Source: CAJXMH01 sp964001305 (GTDB taxonomy: Bacteria > Bacteroidota > Bacteroidia > Flavobacteriales_E > Vicingaceae). From it: 64,000 bases of DNA. Positions 1 to 9,120 of the stretch are shown in pieces (positions within the stretch are counted from its first letter, which is position 1; the number at the start of each line of letters is the position of its first letter). Made by a program: the position numbers and the translations under genes. The stretch lies in the NCBI GenBank assembly GCA_964001305.1, contig CAXFAI010000001.1, positions 1 to 64,000 of the forward strand, given 5' to 3'. The notes beneath the pieces were generated by a model. The model was not told the DNA's origin, made no database searches, and saw only the letters and a program-made list of their open reading frames with translations.

Positions 1-1144
1 AAATATTTTTATAAATATCTAGGCCTTTATTGCATAAATCAGAATCCGGATGCATAAGTACCATATCATCACAATATCTTACATAAAATATATTTGCATC
101 GACTTCTAGTACCTTCTTGTCGACCTCATGCATTATTAAATTAGCAATGAAACATGATATGGCATTCCCTTGGGGAACACCTATTCTATTATCATTAACA
201 TACTTTTCTCCATACTCTTTAATAAGAATTTCTTTGACCCATTTGAACTTCCCTCTTTTAATATCTCGATCTTCGAACCAACAATCTGATTCATTAATTG
301 GAAGAACATCTACATTAAATGCGAAGGATTCGAGGAATGAACAAAATACACTCCTTGCTAATGGAACTGTATCAACACCTTTCAGTAGCATTTCCTTTAC
401 TAATTTATCGTACTTCTCTAGAATCAACTTATGGCTAACTGTGTCAAAAAACTTGGCTATATCACATTCTGAAACCCAAACTCTTTTATTCTTCTTTTTG
501 TATTTAAAAATTTCAGAAACAGCATCATGGTGGTTTTTTACTTTGCCATCTTTATCTGCAGCTCTGAAAGCAAATGAGTTATCAACAAAAAAAGAATCGA
601 ATGTCGAGATTAAATATTTAGAGGTCAATGAAGTTATTATTCTATCTTCCAAATCATATATAGCAATCGGTCTATAAATTATTTGTTCGTCTCTACCTAT
701 CTTTTCTACCTTTTTCTTTAAACCATTAATTTGAGGTGGCTTTATTCTATAAGAACCATCATTAATAGATTCAAGCTTACTTCTAATATCTTGACAAAAC
801 TTTGTTAGTTCTATGAACCAATCTTTTACTTCCTCTCCTGATTCTTCTTTTCTTTTTTCTTTTAAATAAGTTTTATAAATTCTTACTTCATTTCTTTTCA
901 AACTATCGTGGTAGAAATCTTTTCTCTCTTTTTTGGTCAACTTTACCCAGGCTCTCCTCGAAGGAAGAATTCCTTGAAGAAAAGTAAACTCAATATCTTT
1001 TTCAGGATCTATTTCACACCTGTCAGCTTCCTTATGGGAGCTAATATTTCTCATCATATGCTTTTTATGGCGTGCAAATGAATGCTTTGCTCTACATTTA
1101 CATAAAGACTTTACTATTCTTTTATCAGTGAAAAATTTTTCCAT
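1..1144 (-). CDS. Reverse transcriptase (RVT_1-type), partial, runs off left edge
   Basis: Reading the minus strand from an ATG at 1144 gives about 381 codons open to the window edge. RT landmarks appear in order: RPIAIYDLEDRII at residues 158-170, CDIAKFFD at 227-234 (motif A, catalytic D228), GVPQGN at 322-327 (motif B) and YCDD at 357-360 (motif C, D359/D360). A basic N-terminal region of about 150 residues precedes the fingers. An insert of nearly 90 residues separates motifs A and B. The thumb and any C-terminal domain lie outside the window. RNA-templated DNA synthesis is what the family does. The biological class is open: no retron NAxxH motif is seen in this part, motif B is PQG rather than the diversity-generating form, and group II maturase features are not visible. 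An 'unknown group'/defence (DRT-like) RT is my inference. The gene is divergent from the 1362 gene. No ribosome-binding site is seen; eight T residues precede the ATG. Confidence 0.88.
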   Translation of the reverse strand, partial: MEKFFTDKRIVKSLCKCRAKHSFARHKKHMMRNISSHKEADRCEIDPEKDIEFTFLQGILPSRRAWVKLTKKERKDFYHDSLKRNEVRIYKTYLKEKRKEESGEEVKDWFIELTKFCQDIRSKLESINDGSYRIKPPQINGLKKKVEKIGRDEQIIYRPIAIYDLEDRIITSLTSKYLISTFDSFFVDNSFAFRAADKDGKVKNHHDAVSEIFKYKKKNKRVWVSECDIAKFFDTVSHKLILEKYDKLVKEMLLKGVDTVPLARSVFCSFLESFAFNVDVLPINESDCWFEDRDIKRGKFKWVKEILIKEYGEKYVNDNRIGVPQGNAISCFIANLIMHEVDKKVLEVDANIFYVRYCDDMVLMHPDSDLCNKGLDIYKNI

Positions 1145-1148
1145 AAAA

Positions 1149-1329
1149 AAAATGCGTAGCCGTAATTTAATGATTGAGAACATTGAAAAGGTACATACAA
1201 ATACCCTGTCACTCTGTTTCGGGAGATTAGAGTTATATTACTGTTTCGGTATTTTCGCGAAAAACCTACTAATACCTATGTCATAAAAGACAATCCCGTT
1301 TCACTTTTTTTACTCTAGCTACGCGTTTT
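1149..1329 (-). repeat. Inverted repeat bounding the RT leader (possible structured RNA)
   Basis: The arms are 1149-1160 (AAAATGCGTAGC) and 1318-1329 (GCTACGCGTTTT), complementary at 11 of 12 positions. On the minus strand the single exception is a C-A mismatch; on the plus strand it would be a U-G wobble. The inner arm ends 4 nt before the RT start codon. Between the arms are a 12-nt palindrome (TTTTCGCGAAAA, 1252-1263), two direct copies of CTGTTTCGG (1214-1222 and 1241-1249) and CCCGTTTCA at 1295. Enclosed RNAs upstream of an RT are known for retrons and some DRT systems. That this is such an RNA is inference. It could instead be an operator for the divergent promoters. Confidence 0.45.
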
Positions 1330-1361
1330 AAAATTACTTTATTTTATCTAACTTTCGAAAT

Positions 1362-2327
1362 ATGAGCAGTATTGTTACCAAGTTCAAAAGAACCTACTTA
1401 AAAGAGTATTATCACATTGATATTCTTAAAGAGATGGAACTGACGAAAAGTGGATTTTATGCAAATGAGATTAATACGTGCAGAAGCTATTACAGCGAAG
1501 GAAATATAACAAAGTATAAGGAGCATAAATCGGAACTACCCGCAGTTGCATTTTGTGGTAAGTTCGAAAATGGTCATTCGTTAAAAAACTTAGTTAGTTA
1601 TAATAGCTTAATGATTTTGGACATTGATGATTTAGACCCTTTAAGCACACTGAAATTAAAGCAAGAGTTATCACAAGATGATTTTGTAATGGCATTATGG
1701 TTATCTCCATCAGGAGTTGGACTAAAAGGGTTAATAAAAGTATTGGGCGATCAAAACACTCATAAGGCCCTATTTAAGTCAATTAGCGATTACATCCTCA
1801 CAACTTATAATCTAATTCTAGATAAAAGTGGCTCAGATATATCAAGGTTATGTTATGTTTCTTATGACCCTGACCTATATCTTAATATTGATTCAAAAGT
1901 ATATGAAGATGAAGAAGCAATTAAAAGTCCAAAAGATTCTAAATTGAATAAAAAAATACCAAAAAAAGATAACTCTGAGATTTTAAAATTGAGTGATTCT
2001 ATAACTTACAAGGAAGGTTTAAATAGACCACTTGATAGAAAAACTATAACAACAATTATTAAATACTTAAAGAAGAGAGGCAAATCAATTACATCTACTT
2101 ATGAAGATTGGGTTAAAGTTGCTCTAGCAATTTCAAATTCATTTACTTTCGATATTGGTCACAAATTGTTTTTAGAATTGTGTCGACTAGATGGAAGTTT
2201 GCATGATGAAGTTAAAAGCTTAAACCTTATTACGAAAATGTATAACACCAATAAACCTAATAGTTCAAATTACATTACATTTTCAACACTTGTTTTTTTA
2301 GCACAAAAAAGTGGATTTAAAAGATAA
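1362..2327 (+). CDS. BT4734/BF3469-like protein (VirE_N plus PriCT_2-like)
   Basis: This 321-residue soluble protein has an N-terminal half resembling the BT4734-like/VirE N-terminal family. It carries a hydrophobic strand with acidic residues (LDIDD, 86-90), as in primase-polymerase type active sites, and SPSGVGLKGLI at 115-125, a hallmark of the family. A Lys/Ser-rich linker (about 190-210) leads to a C-terminal segment (about 235-310) with the W-x-x-VALA pattern of PriCT_2 domains. Such proteins are common on Bacteroidota mobile elements and are usually linked to replication-type functions; the exact activity is not established here. It is divergent from the RT gene, with starts 217 bp apart, and may share regulation or function with it. 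No signal peptide is seen. The family call is fairly secure; a functional partnership with the RT is inference. Confidence 0.75.
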   Translation: MSSIVTKFKRTYLKEYYHIDILKEMELTKSGFYANEINTCRSYYSEGNITKYKEHKSELPAVAFCGKFENGHSLKNLVSYNSLMILDIDDLDPLSTLKLKQELSQDDFVMALWLSPSGVGLKGLIKVLGDQNTHKALFKSISDYILTTYNLILDKSGSDISRLCYVSYDPDLYLNIDSKVYEDEEAIKSPKDSKLNKKIPKKDNSEILKLSDSITYKEGLNRPLDRKTITTIIKYLKKRGKSITSTYEDWVKVALAISNSFTFDIGHKLFLELCRLDGSLHDEVKSLNLITKMYNTNKPNSSNYITFSTLVFLAQKSGFKR

Positions 2328-2511
2328 ACTGATACTAAACCCACACACATTTAGCTTATCAACCAAAAGAGTGTTGTCTCACGGCAAGTTAGTATTAGTG
2401 TTCGTAAACTCCTTTCAGTCGTTTCCATGCTTTTACCAGAATTTAAGAGAGAATAATTTACTTTCTCTCCCCTATAAAATTTATATACTTTTAAGCCCTT
2501 AAATTACTACT

Positions 2512-4059
2512 ATGATTAAAAAATTACTTACTCTACCTCTTTTTCTAAGTGCTTTATGGCTTACGGCTCAACGTCTTCCTACCGATGCAGTGGTGATTCC
2601 ATTCAGTTCTTCCTACAACAATCAAGGAACGTATCATGGTCTTTTTCCATTAAATGGTTCTGTTTATTCTGCTCGTCATGCAACACTTGTTACCCATGTT
2701 GGTGGCTTGGCTGGAGATGTGATTGTAGAAAAAAGAGGGCTTCATAACTTGCAAACGCAAAGCAGTTTGCTGTTAAGTGGTAAAGTAAATTTGTTTCAAG
2801 CAGATCAAGATAATCAAGGTAATATTTACTTAGTGGCCTCTTGGCGAGATTCACTTGAAATTAGCAATCAAAAATGGTATGCTGCTCAAAACACTCCTTT
2901 TTTACTCAAGCTCGATTCCAATTTGAACGTAATATGGATGAATCAGAATGTTGATGCAGAAGCTTTGAGTGTATCACCAAATGGTCATAAAATCTATTTG
3001 CGTGGCGAACATCATGGTTCAGCAGGTAATGTTCAAATCTCGGTTTTAGACAGCAGCGGTACACTTCTTACTACCAAAATGATGAATGGCATTGGTTATT
3101 TAGCAGATATCAAAGCCACTTCTGCAGGTGAATTGTATTTTGGTGGTGGTTGTCTCTCAACTACCTTTTTAATGGACAGTGCAAATGGCGCTCATAATTT
3201 CAACTACTCCTTATACTACGGTATGTTAGATGATAGCCTTAAAGGCAAATGGATTAAGGTAATGGACGACATTACCTGTGAAGAACCTCAATTGGAGTTG
3301 GATGCCAATGAAAATTTGATTGCCTATGTTCCCTTGAATAAGAATCTGCAGTTGGACAACTTTAATCTAGTTGCAAACCCAGGTTCAGGGGGAGACTTCC
3401 TATTGACACTCACTTTAAAAAATGGGCAAGTTCAATGGGTGCAAGATCTTCCTACCCAAACCGTTAATTACGCCAAAATACGCACTACCATTCACAACAG
3501 TATGGCGGTTAATGACACAGCCATAGCTATAATGGTAGATCAAAGAAATGCAAACGATACTGTACATTGGGGAAATGGATGGACTACTGTAAATCCAAAT
3601 GCCTATAATCCGGTAATTGTGGAGTATAACATCAATAGCGGAAATCTATTTGCAGCAAGCACTTTCAGTACACCTACTAGTGAAAAATTAGGTGAATTGC
3701 GTTATTTAAGTAACGGAGACTTATTGATAAATGGTGTTGTAGGCGGAAACTCTTTAAGCACTTCTACCACTACCCTTTCGGCAAACCTTAAAGATTATTA
3801 TCTAGAACGTTGGGAACATTCAGGAATGGCAGTAAATGTGTCAGAAAACGCAAGCCTTGGTTACATCAAGATTTACCCAAATCCATCAAGAGCCATTTTC
3901 AAATGCTCCAAAGCAATCACTGGAACTGTTTACAATCTTTCGGGGCAACAAATTCTATCGATTAAAAATGCGAAAGAAATTGATTTGAGTGAACAACCTT
4001 CAGGCATTTACTTTTTAAAATTGGAGAATGGAGAAGTAAGTAAATTGATTGTTGATTAA
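2512..4059 (+). CDS. T9SS type A sorting domain-containing secreted protein
   Basis: This 515-residue exported protein has a Sec signal peptide at residues 1-20 (Lys-Lys start, Leu-rich core, cleavage after TAQ) and a C-terminal T9SS type A domain from about residue 450. The latter has the motif YPNPS, a short beta segment with LSGQQ, then GIYFLKLENG and a basic or hydrophobic end. The middle is beta-rich, with repeated turns of the form LDSNLNVIWM and NGDLLINGV, like an SBBP or PQQ-type propeller, but I assign no specific domain. The protein is expected at the cell surface or released after passage through the outer-membrane T9SS. It is monocistronic, with 184 bp upstream and about 300 bp to the next gene. 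The T9SS call is solid; the function is unknown. Confidence 0.85.
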   Translation: MIKKLLTLPLFLSALWLTAQRLPTDAVVIPFSSSYNNQGTYHGLFPLNGSVYSARHATLVTHVGGLAGDVIVEKRGLHNLQTQSSLLLSGKVNLFQADQDNQGNIYLVASWRDSLEISNQKWYAAQNTPFLLKLDSNLNVIWMNQNVDAEALSVSPNGHKIYLRGEHHGSAGNVQISVLDSSGTLLTTKMMNGIGYLADIKATSAGELYFGGGCLSTTFLMDSANGAHNFNYSLYYGMLDDSLKGKWIKVMDDITCEEPQLELDANENLIAYVPLNKNLQLDNFNLVANPGSGGDFLLTLTLKNGQVQWVQDLPTQTVNYAKIRTTIHNSMAVNDTAIAIMVDQRNANDTVHWGNGWTTVNPNAYNPVIVEYNINSGNLFAASTFSTPTSEKLGELRYLSNGDLLINGVVGGNSLSTSTTTLSANLKDYYLERWEHSGMAVNVSENASLGYIKIYPNPSRAIFKCSKAITGTVYNLSGQQILSIKNAKEIDLSEQPSGIYFLKLENGEVSKLIVD

Positions 4060-4362
4060 AGTAAATATTAGATTTCATCATTCCGAGAAGTTCTTTTATT
4101 CCAAATCTGCCATTTGGTATAAAGAATCTCTGCCAAATTTAAATCCTGTGTTTTAGTGCAGCCTTCCTTTCAAAATAAGTAAAACAGCTCAAATAGTTAA
4201 TACAATCATAGCTTTTCTGAGCAAAACTGAATAAAGTTGGTCACAAAAAGAACTTTTACATTCAAGGAGCATTATTACATACATTACAAGACTACTTGAA
4301 TTTAGCCAATGCTGAATCTTCCATAAGACTTTTCTTACTTTTATTTTTTTAGCTCAATAATT
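4060..4362. other. Intergenic, no gene seen
   Basis: These 303 bp separate two co-directional T9SS genes. I find no ORF with coding character, no strong terminator and no RNA gene. A promoter for the downstream gene presumably lies in the last 60-80 bp, which are T-rich, but no clear TTG/TAnnTTTG pair stands out. Confidence 0.5.
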
Positions 4363-7300
4363 ATGTCAAACTACTGTTTTAAGATTATAGCTTGCTATAT
4401 TCTATCGCTTTTATTATTCCTAAATGAAGATTTAAAAGCTCAAAAGTCTATTCCTGATTTAGATTATGCTTTTCGAATTGGTGCCGGGGATGAAGATATA
4501 GCAAACTCTATTGCTATTGATCAATTCAATAACACATATATTACTGGATCTTTTAGCGGTTTCACTGCAGTAGACTTCGACCCCTCTACTAGCAACTCTT
4601 TTAATATGTTACCAAATAATCAAACCAACAATAATTTTTATCTTGCTAAATATTCAAGTAGTGGAGCTTTCTTATGGGCTACTCAGCTTGGTAGTCAACC
4701 AGGTAGTTCAGTAGGTAAAAAAGTGTTGGTAGATAAAAGAGGTTTAATCTATGTAATTGGGGAATACTCTGGCACTGGACTTTTTGACTTAGACCCTTCT
4801 TCAAACACATTTACTGTAAATGGTAATTATTATGAAAACATTTTTATAAGTGTTTTTGATAACAATGGCAATTTTATTGACGGGGCAGGGATTGATAGCC
4901 CGGGGGAAGTCTTTTTTTGGGATGCTACACTGGATGATAACTCTAATTTATACCTAAGTGGATTTATTTCAGATACAACCGACCTTGCTCCTTCTTCTTC
5001 GAAAACAACTTATTTTTATACAGCGAGCGGTAATAGAAAAGGGTTTCTTCTTCAACTAGATTCTAGTTTAGATTATTCTTGGCATCATAATTTTAATGCT
5101 TATACCTTAGCTAAACTTTCTATCAGCAATAATAATTTAATCTTTATGGGGAATAATAGTTCATCTATTGATTTAGATCCAGATACTTCAGTTTTTTTTA
5201 ATAATCATAGCGGTGGTACAAATATTTTTCTCTCAAGTATTTCTTCTCATGGTAATTTACTATGGGCTAAAATCATTACAAGGCAAAGCCAAATTCATGC
5301 AGTAACGGTTGACAATAAAGATTCTATTATTTTACTTCTTTACGCTAATAACCCTGGTTCGATTTACCCAGATAGTATTACTAATGTAACTTCTACAGGA
5401 ACTAATTTGTTGAAATTTTCTAATAACGGGAGTTATTCGAAATCTAAATTGGTTTCCAGTCGAAATTTGTCTTTAAACAATATGGTCACTGATAGTAGAA
5501 ATAATATATATGCCACTGGTTCTCTTGACTATCAATATCAATTTTGTATTGATCCCAACGGCAAAAACGAATGTTACAATGATCCTTATTCATATTTACA
5601 ACATTTGTTTTATATTATGTACGATGAAAACTTGAACTATCAATGGTCTTATGATTTAGATTGTGATGATTCGGAATGTTCTTCTCAACTTAGTATTGAT
5701 ACCTCTAATAGCCTGGTTACTTCAGGCTCTTTTTCCAACTATTTAGGAACCGATTTTGACCCCTCTAGTAACAGTTTTATTCTTAGAGCAACCAACAGCT
5801 CTTCCTTTTCACCTACTGATATTTTTATTTCTAAGCTTATTGACTCTTGTGACTTGTATGCAACAGGAATACCAAATCTCATATTTAATAATAATACTTG
5901 CACTGACTTTCATTCAAGGTTTCTTTACTCTAGCTCTTTTGACACAATAAGTGTAATTAACTATAGCTGCGATACTGCATATATTGATTCAATGGTTATG
6001 AATGGAGGGTTTAATATACAATCAAATTTGTTATCCATTTTGCCGCTTGATACCGTTGGTATAGTTATTGAATTTTCCCCTGTTACGCTAGGTAACTTTA
6101 ATGATTCCCTAAAAATTTATTATCAAAATGGCAGAGTACTAAAAAAATGCATTAGAGCAAGTTCTACACAAGCTCCTAGCATGACCATTAATTACCCTTT
6201 GCTAGATACTTTAACCGTAAATGGTTGTAATGACTCAATTTTCGCTAAGGTCAATATAATTAATAACGGACTTGGAGTATTAACTTTTTTAATTGATAAA
6301 AGAATAAATTACAACAATTTAGTTGAATCCCGGATAAGTGACTCTGTTTTAGCTATTGATACTCAAGAAGTCTCTATTAAGCTAGACGTCAGTCAACTTA
6401 ATTACGGCTATCAAACAATTACTCTTTTTATAGAATCAGACGACCCATTAAATCCGTTGGATTCCGTTTTATTAATTGTGAACAAAACGAATGTACCTTG
6501 TAGTGATTATGATTTTACAGTTGGTAATTGTAATGGATTCGTAGACTTTACAAATAGAAGTATTGGAAACCCCACTCAAACTAAGTGGATTTTTGGAGAT
6601 GGAGATTCATCAACTTCTTTTAACACAAGTCAGCTTTATTTGGATACTGGGACTTATGTAGTTAGTTTGATTAGTTGTTCTAGTTTTGGATGTGATACCA
6701 TTTCAAAGAATATTAATATTTCATCAATTATAGGACCAAGACCAGCATGTATCCCTAGTACTATTTCTTCCGGGGGATACGGAATTTCAAGGTTCAGACT
6801 TAATAGCATTGATAAAATTTCTAATCGAAGAGGTTATGAGGATTTTACTTGTACTGAAAGTACTAGACTTATAAGAGATAGCACATATAATATAATTGTA
6901 GACTTTGGAACGACTTTTCAAGGTGTATTTATATGGATTGATTATAACAATGACGGTCAATTTGGCATAAATGAAAGGGTCATGCCTGCCGTGGTTAGAA
7001 CAGGTGTTCTCTCTGAACCTTTTACTGTAAGGAGCAATGCTACTTTAAATTATCCATTGCGTTTAAGAGTTGGATCTTGGGCTCCAGGAACAAACCATTT
7101 AACCGGATGCAATACAACACATGGTGCTTATAAAGATTATACTGTGGTAATTGAAAGTAAAATTGAAAAGCCAAAAGCTAAGTTCGCTTTTAATGTAATT
7201 GACAATTGCAGTAGGAAAGTCAGTTTCATTGACACCTCATATAATTTTGCAACATCACGAAGGTGGTTTTTTGGCGATGGGAGCAGTTCTTTACAAAAAA

Positions 7301-8025
7301 ATCCAACTCATACTTACTCAAATAATGGAACCTATCAAGTCACATTAATCTCTTCAAATAGCTTTGGTTCTGACACTATTTCAAAGAATATAGTAGTGAA
7401 GGGAAATAATACATATTCTACTTTAAACCCATTAGTATGCAACTCCTACTTATCTCCATCAGGTAAGCTAATGAACCAATCAAGCAATTATTTTGATACT
7501 ATACCGAATAGTTTTGGATGCGACTCTATTATACAAATCAATTTGGTAGTTAATACAATAGACACCACGATCCATCAAAATGGTTTTCAATTAATATCAA
7601 ATCAATCAAATGCTAGCTACCAATGGTTAGATTGCAATAACAACTATAGTCCGATTTTAAATGATACAAATAAAGTTTTTAATGTATTTGTTAACGGTGC
7701 CTATTCTGTTGAGATAATTAAGGGGGCTTGTATGGATACTTCAGAATGTGTTTCTGTCGTTAATGTTGGATTAGCGGAAAAATATCCTAGTGCCACTGAT
7801 ATTATAATTAAACCAAACCCTACAAATGGCAGGGTACTCATTAGTAACCTTTCCTCTAAAGAAAGCTTTAATTTAGAATTGTATAACTCTAACAGTCAAT
7901 TATTATTTGAGAAGAACAATCTTCAAAACAATTTTGCTTTAAACATTAATCAATCGAAAGGAATTTATTACTTACGGGTTATTTCAGGAGATAATGTAAA
8001 AGTATTTAAATTGATTAAGCAGTAA
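4363..8025 (+). CDS. Large T9SS protein with propeller, PKD and GEVED domains
   Basis: This 1220-residue exported protein has a signal peptide at about 1-27. Residues 30-500 form a repeat region in which DFDPS or DLDPS motifs recur about five times, as in SBBP-like propellers. Residues about 505-600 resemble a choice-of-anchor D (ASPM/SPD-2-like) Ig fold. A PKD domain lies at about 722-790 (FGDGDSS). A GEVED domain lies at about 800-925 (WIDYNNDGQFG, ending KDYTVVIE). A second PKD domain lies at about 948-1012 (FFGDGSSS). Next come a CNSY...GCDS unit and a YQWLDC module near 1084, then the T9SS type A tail from about 1147 (KPNPTNG). Such proteins act at or beyond the cell surface, often in adhesion or matrix binding; no enzymatic site is seen. 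The terminal Cys modules recur in the genes at 9379 and 32459. Confidence 0.87.
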   Translation: MSNYCFKIIACYILSLLLFLNEDLKAQKSIPDLDYAFRIGAGDEDIANSIAIDQFNNTYITGSFSGFTAVDFDPSTSNSFNMLPNNQTNNNFYLAKYSSSGAFLWATQLGSQPGSSVGKKVLVDKRGLIYVIGEYSGTGLFDLDPSSNTFTVNGNYYENIFISVFDNNGNFIDGAGIDSPGEVFFWDATLDDNSNLYLSGFISDTTDLAPSSSKTTYFYTASGNRKGFLLQLDSSLDYSWHHNFNAYTLAKLSISNNNLIFMGNNSSSIDLDPDTSVFFNNHSGGTNIFLSSISSHGNLLWAKIITRQSQIHAVTVDNKDSIILLLYANNPGSIYPDSITNVTSTGTNLLKFSNNGSYSKSKLVSSRNLSLNNMVTDSRNNIYATGSLDYQYQFCIDPNGKNECYNDPYSYLQHLFYIMYDENLNYQWSYDLDCDDSECSSQLSIDTSNSLVTSGSFSNYLGTDFDPSSNSFILRATNSSSFSPTDIFISKLIDSCDLYATGIPNLIFNNNTCTDFHSRFLYSSSFDTISVINYSCDTAYIDSMVMNGGFNIQSNLLSILPLDTVGIVIEFSPVTLGNFNDSLKIYYQNGRVLKKCIRASSTQAPSMTINYPLLDTLTVNGCNDSIFAKVNIINNGLGVLTFLIDKRINYNNLVESRISDSVLAIDTQEVSIKLDVSQLNYGYQTITLFIESDDPLNPLDSVLLIVNKTNVPCSDYDFTVGNCNGFVDFTNRSIGNPTQTKWIFGDGDSSTSFNTSQLYLDTGTYVVSLISCSSFGCDTISKNINISSIIGPRPACIPSTISSGGYGISRFRLNSIDKISNRRGYEDFTCTESTRLIRDSTYNIIVDFGTTFQGVFIWIDYNNDGQFGINERVMPAVVRTGVLSEPFTVRSNATLNYPLRLRVGSWAPGTNHLTGCNTTHGAYKDYTVVIESKIEKPKAKFAFNVIDNCSRKVSFIDTSYNFATSRRWFFGDGSSSLQKNPTHTYSNNGTYQVTLISSNSFGSDTISKNIVVKGNNTYSTLNPLVCNSYLSPSGKLMNQSSNYFDTIPNSFGCDSIIQINLVVNTIDTTIHQNGFQLISNQSNASYQWLDCNNNYSPILNDTNKVFNVFVNGAYSVEIIKGACMDTSECVSVVNVGLAEKYPSATDIIIKPNPTNGRVLISNLSSKESFNLELYNSNSQLLFEKNNLQNNFALNINQSKGIYYLRVISGDNVKVFKLIKQ

Positions 8026-8068
8026 TCTATCATTTACTCCACACCATTGGAATTAATAATATAAGCTT

Positions 8069-8293
8069 TTAGTCAGTATTTGTTGATAAAATACTCATAA
8101 TAAGCAACTTTTTTAGGTCTATAAACGTTTTGCACACCCCTTCTTTAAAAGACTTAAACTGCTCCTTTTCTCTGTAATTTAACTCAAGAAATCGAGCTAC
8201 ATTTTTAAGGATAAGGTGAGTATCATACTCCTGCAATTTCTTGAAACTATAATCGGAAGATATTTGACGAGTTTTTGACCCACTGTGATAGAA
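8069..8293 (-). pseudogene. Possible gene remnant: open frame without a start
   Basis: On the minus strand a 75-codon frame is open from just after a TAG (8294-8296) to a TAA at 8069-8071. It has no usable ATG near its beginning. Its composition is protein-like (charged, amphipathic, ending in LKKLLIMSILSTN). It lies directly downstream of the shortened GloVer gene, and the 8300-8335 stretch between them looks unrelated to either. It may be the 3' remnant of a displaced gene or transposase. I recognise no family, and chance openness in AT-rich DNA is possible. The rest of the 8026-8334 gap shows nothing else. Confidence 0.2.
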
Positions 8294-8334
8294 CTAAAGC
8301 CCATTACCTTCTAACTATCAACTTTTGAGTGCCC

Positions 8335-9120
8335 TCAATTGTTGCGGACATCTACTTCATGAACAATTGAGAATTGGTTAGTCAAATAATTGTATTGATA
8401 AACCCTTCCATAATAAGGGTAAGAGCCATCTCTAATGCCATAAATGCAGCTATCATCAACTACTAAATTGCTGTTGGATGTACCAAAGAAACCTGTGAAA
8501 GTATAGATGTAATTGATACTATTCGACGTTAAATCAAACTCATATAGATAGCCTTTATTAGGGTTGATCCGCATACCATTTGAACCATAGAGTTTATTAT
8601 TTGAGCCTACAACCAAGCCACTGTTGGGTCTTCTATGTAACGAATCAAAGGCATGTATAACCGTAAAGTTGTTATTGCTGGGATTAAAGCTGTAGATATA
8701 GCCATAAGGTTGTAAATTGCTCCCTACAGATACGCCATACAACAAACCGTTAGGATGCTTGGCTAAACCATAAGAAAGGCCAATATTCATTGGGTAGCTA
8801 AGTTGATAAGCAATTTGATATTGATTGCTGGCTAGATCGTAAGAGAAAATAAAACTCTTAGCTTGGTCATTTCTAGTACATACACCATAGTACTTCCCAT
8901 TATTAGCCAACACTAAATCACTTGATTCAAAATAGCCTAAGTCTTCTTTGTAATCAAAGCTATAAAGGGTATTTATTCGTTTATAATTACTGTCAATGCT
9001 AAAAATTCGTCCTTTATTATTAGTGCCTAAATCCGCATCAATACCAATAATCATTGGATTTTGTGGAAATACCAAAAGACAAATTGTAATGAGGTTTAAG
9101 AATAGTAGTAGCTTTTTCAA
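8335..9120 (-). CDS. GloVer-type tandem repeat protein, likely C-terminally shortened
   Basis: This 261-residue exported protein begins with a Lys-Lys/Leu-rich signal peptide ending near residue 20 (VFPQ). Four or five repeats of about 45-50 residues follow, with the pattern 'G-x-IYSF-x-P-x-NNNF-x-V-x-H-x-F', alternating with 'LYG-x-x-x-x-G'. This is the pattern of the choice-of-anchor GloVer repeat family, secreted propeller-like proteins of unknown ligand. Family members in this phylum usually carry more repeats and a T9SS tail. Here the last repeat stops at HEVDVRNN with no sorting domain, so truncation is likely and export past the outer membrane is doubtful. The gene is transcribed away from the T9SS gene at 9379. 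The remnant frame at 8069-8293 follows it. Confidence 0.7.
   Translation of the reverse strand: MKKLLLFLNLITICLLVFPQNPMIIGIDADLGTNNKGRIFSIDSNYKRINTLYSFDYKEDLGYFESSDLVLANNGKYYGVCTRNDQAKSFIFSYDLASNQYQIAYQLSYPMNIGLSYGLAKHPNGLLYGVSVGSNLQPYGYIYSFNPSNNNFTVIHAFDSLHRRPNSGLVVGSNNKLYGSNGMRINPNKGYLYEFDLTSNSINYIYTFTGFFGTSNSNLVVDDSCIYGIRDGSYPYYGRVYQYNYLTNQFSIVHEVDVRNN

Noticed and set aside
117..677. 186-codon plus-strand open frame at the left edge
   Set aside because: It is the antisense of the RT gene, whose minus-strand frame carries all RT motifs; the plus-strand frame has no protein-like features.
1..1144. RT read as a retron, DGR or group II intron enzyme
   Set aside because: No NAxxH motif is seen in the part present; motif B is PQG and not the diversity-generating form; no maturase or HNH features are visible. 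The missing C terminus means these are not fully excluded.
2311..2502. 63-codon plus-strand frame after the BT4734-like gene
   Set aside because: It overlaps the end of that gene, has no ribosome-binding site or recognisable sequence, and lies in AT-rich intergenic DNA.
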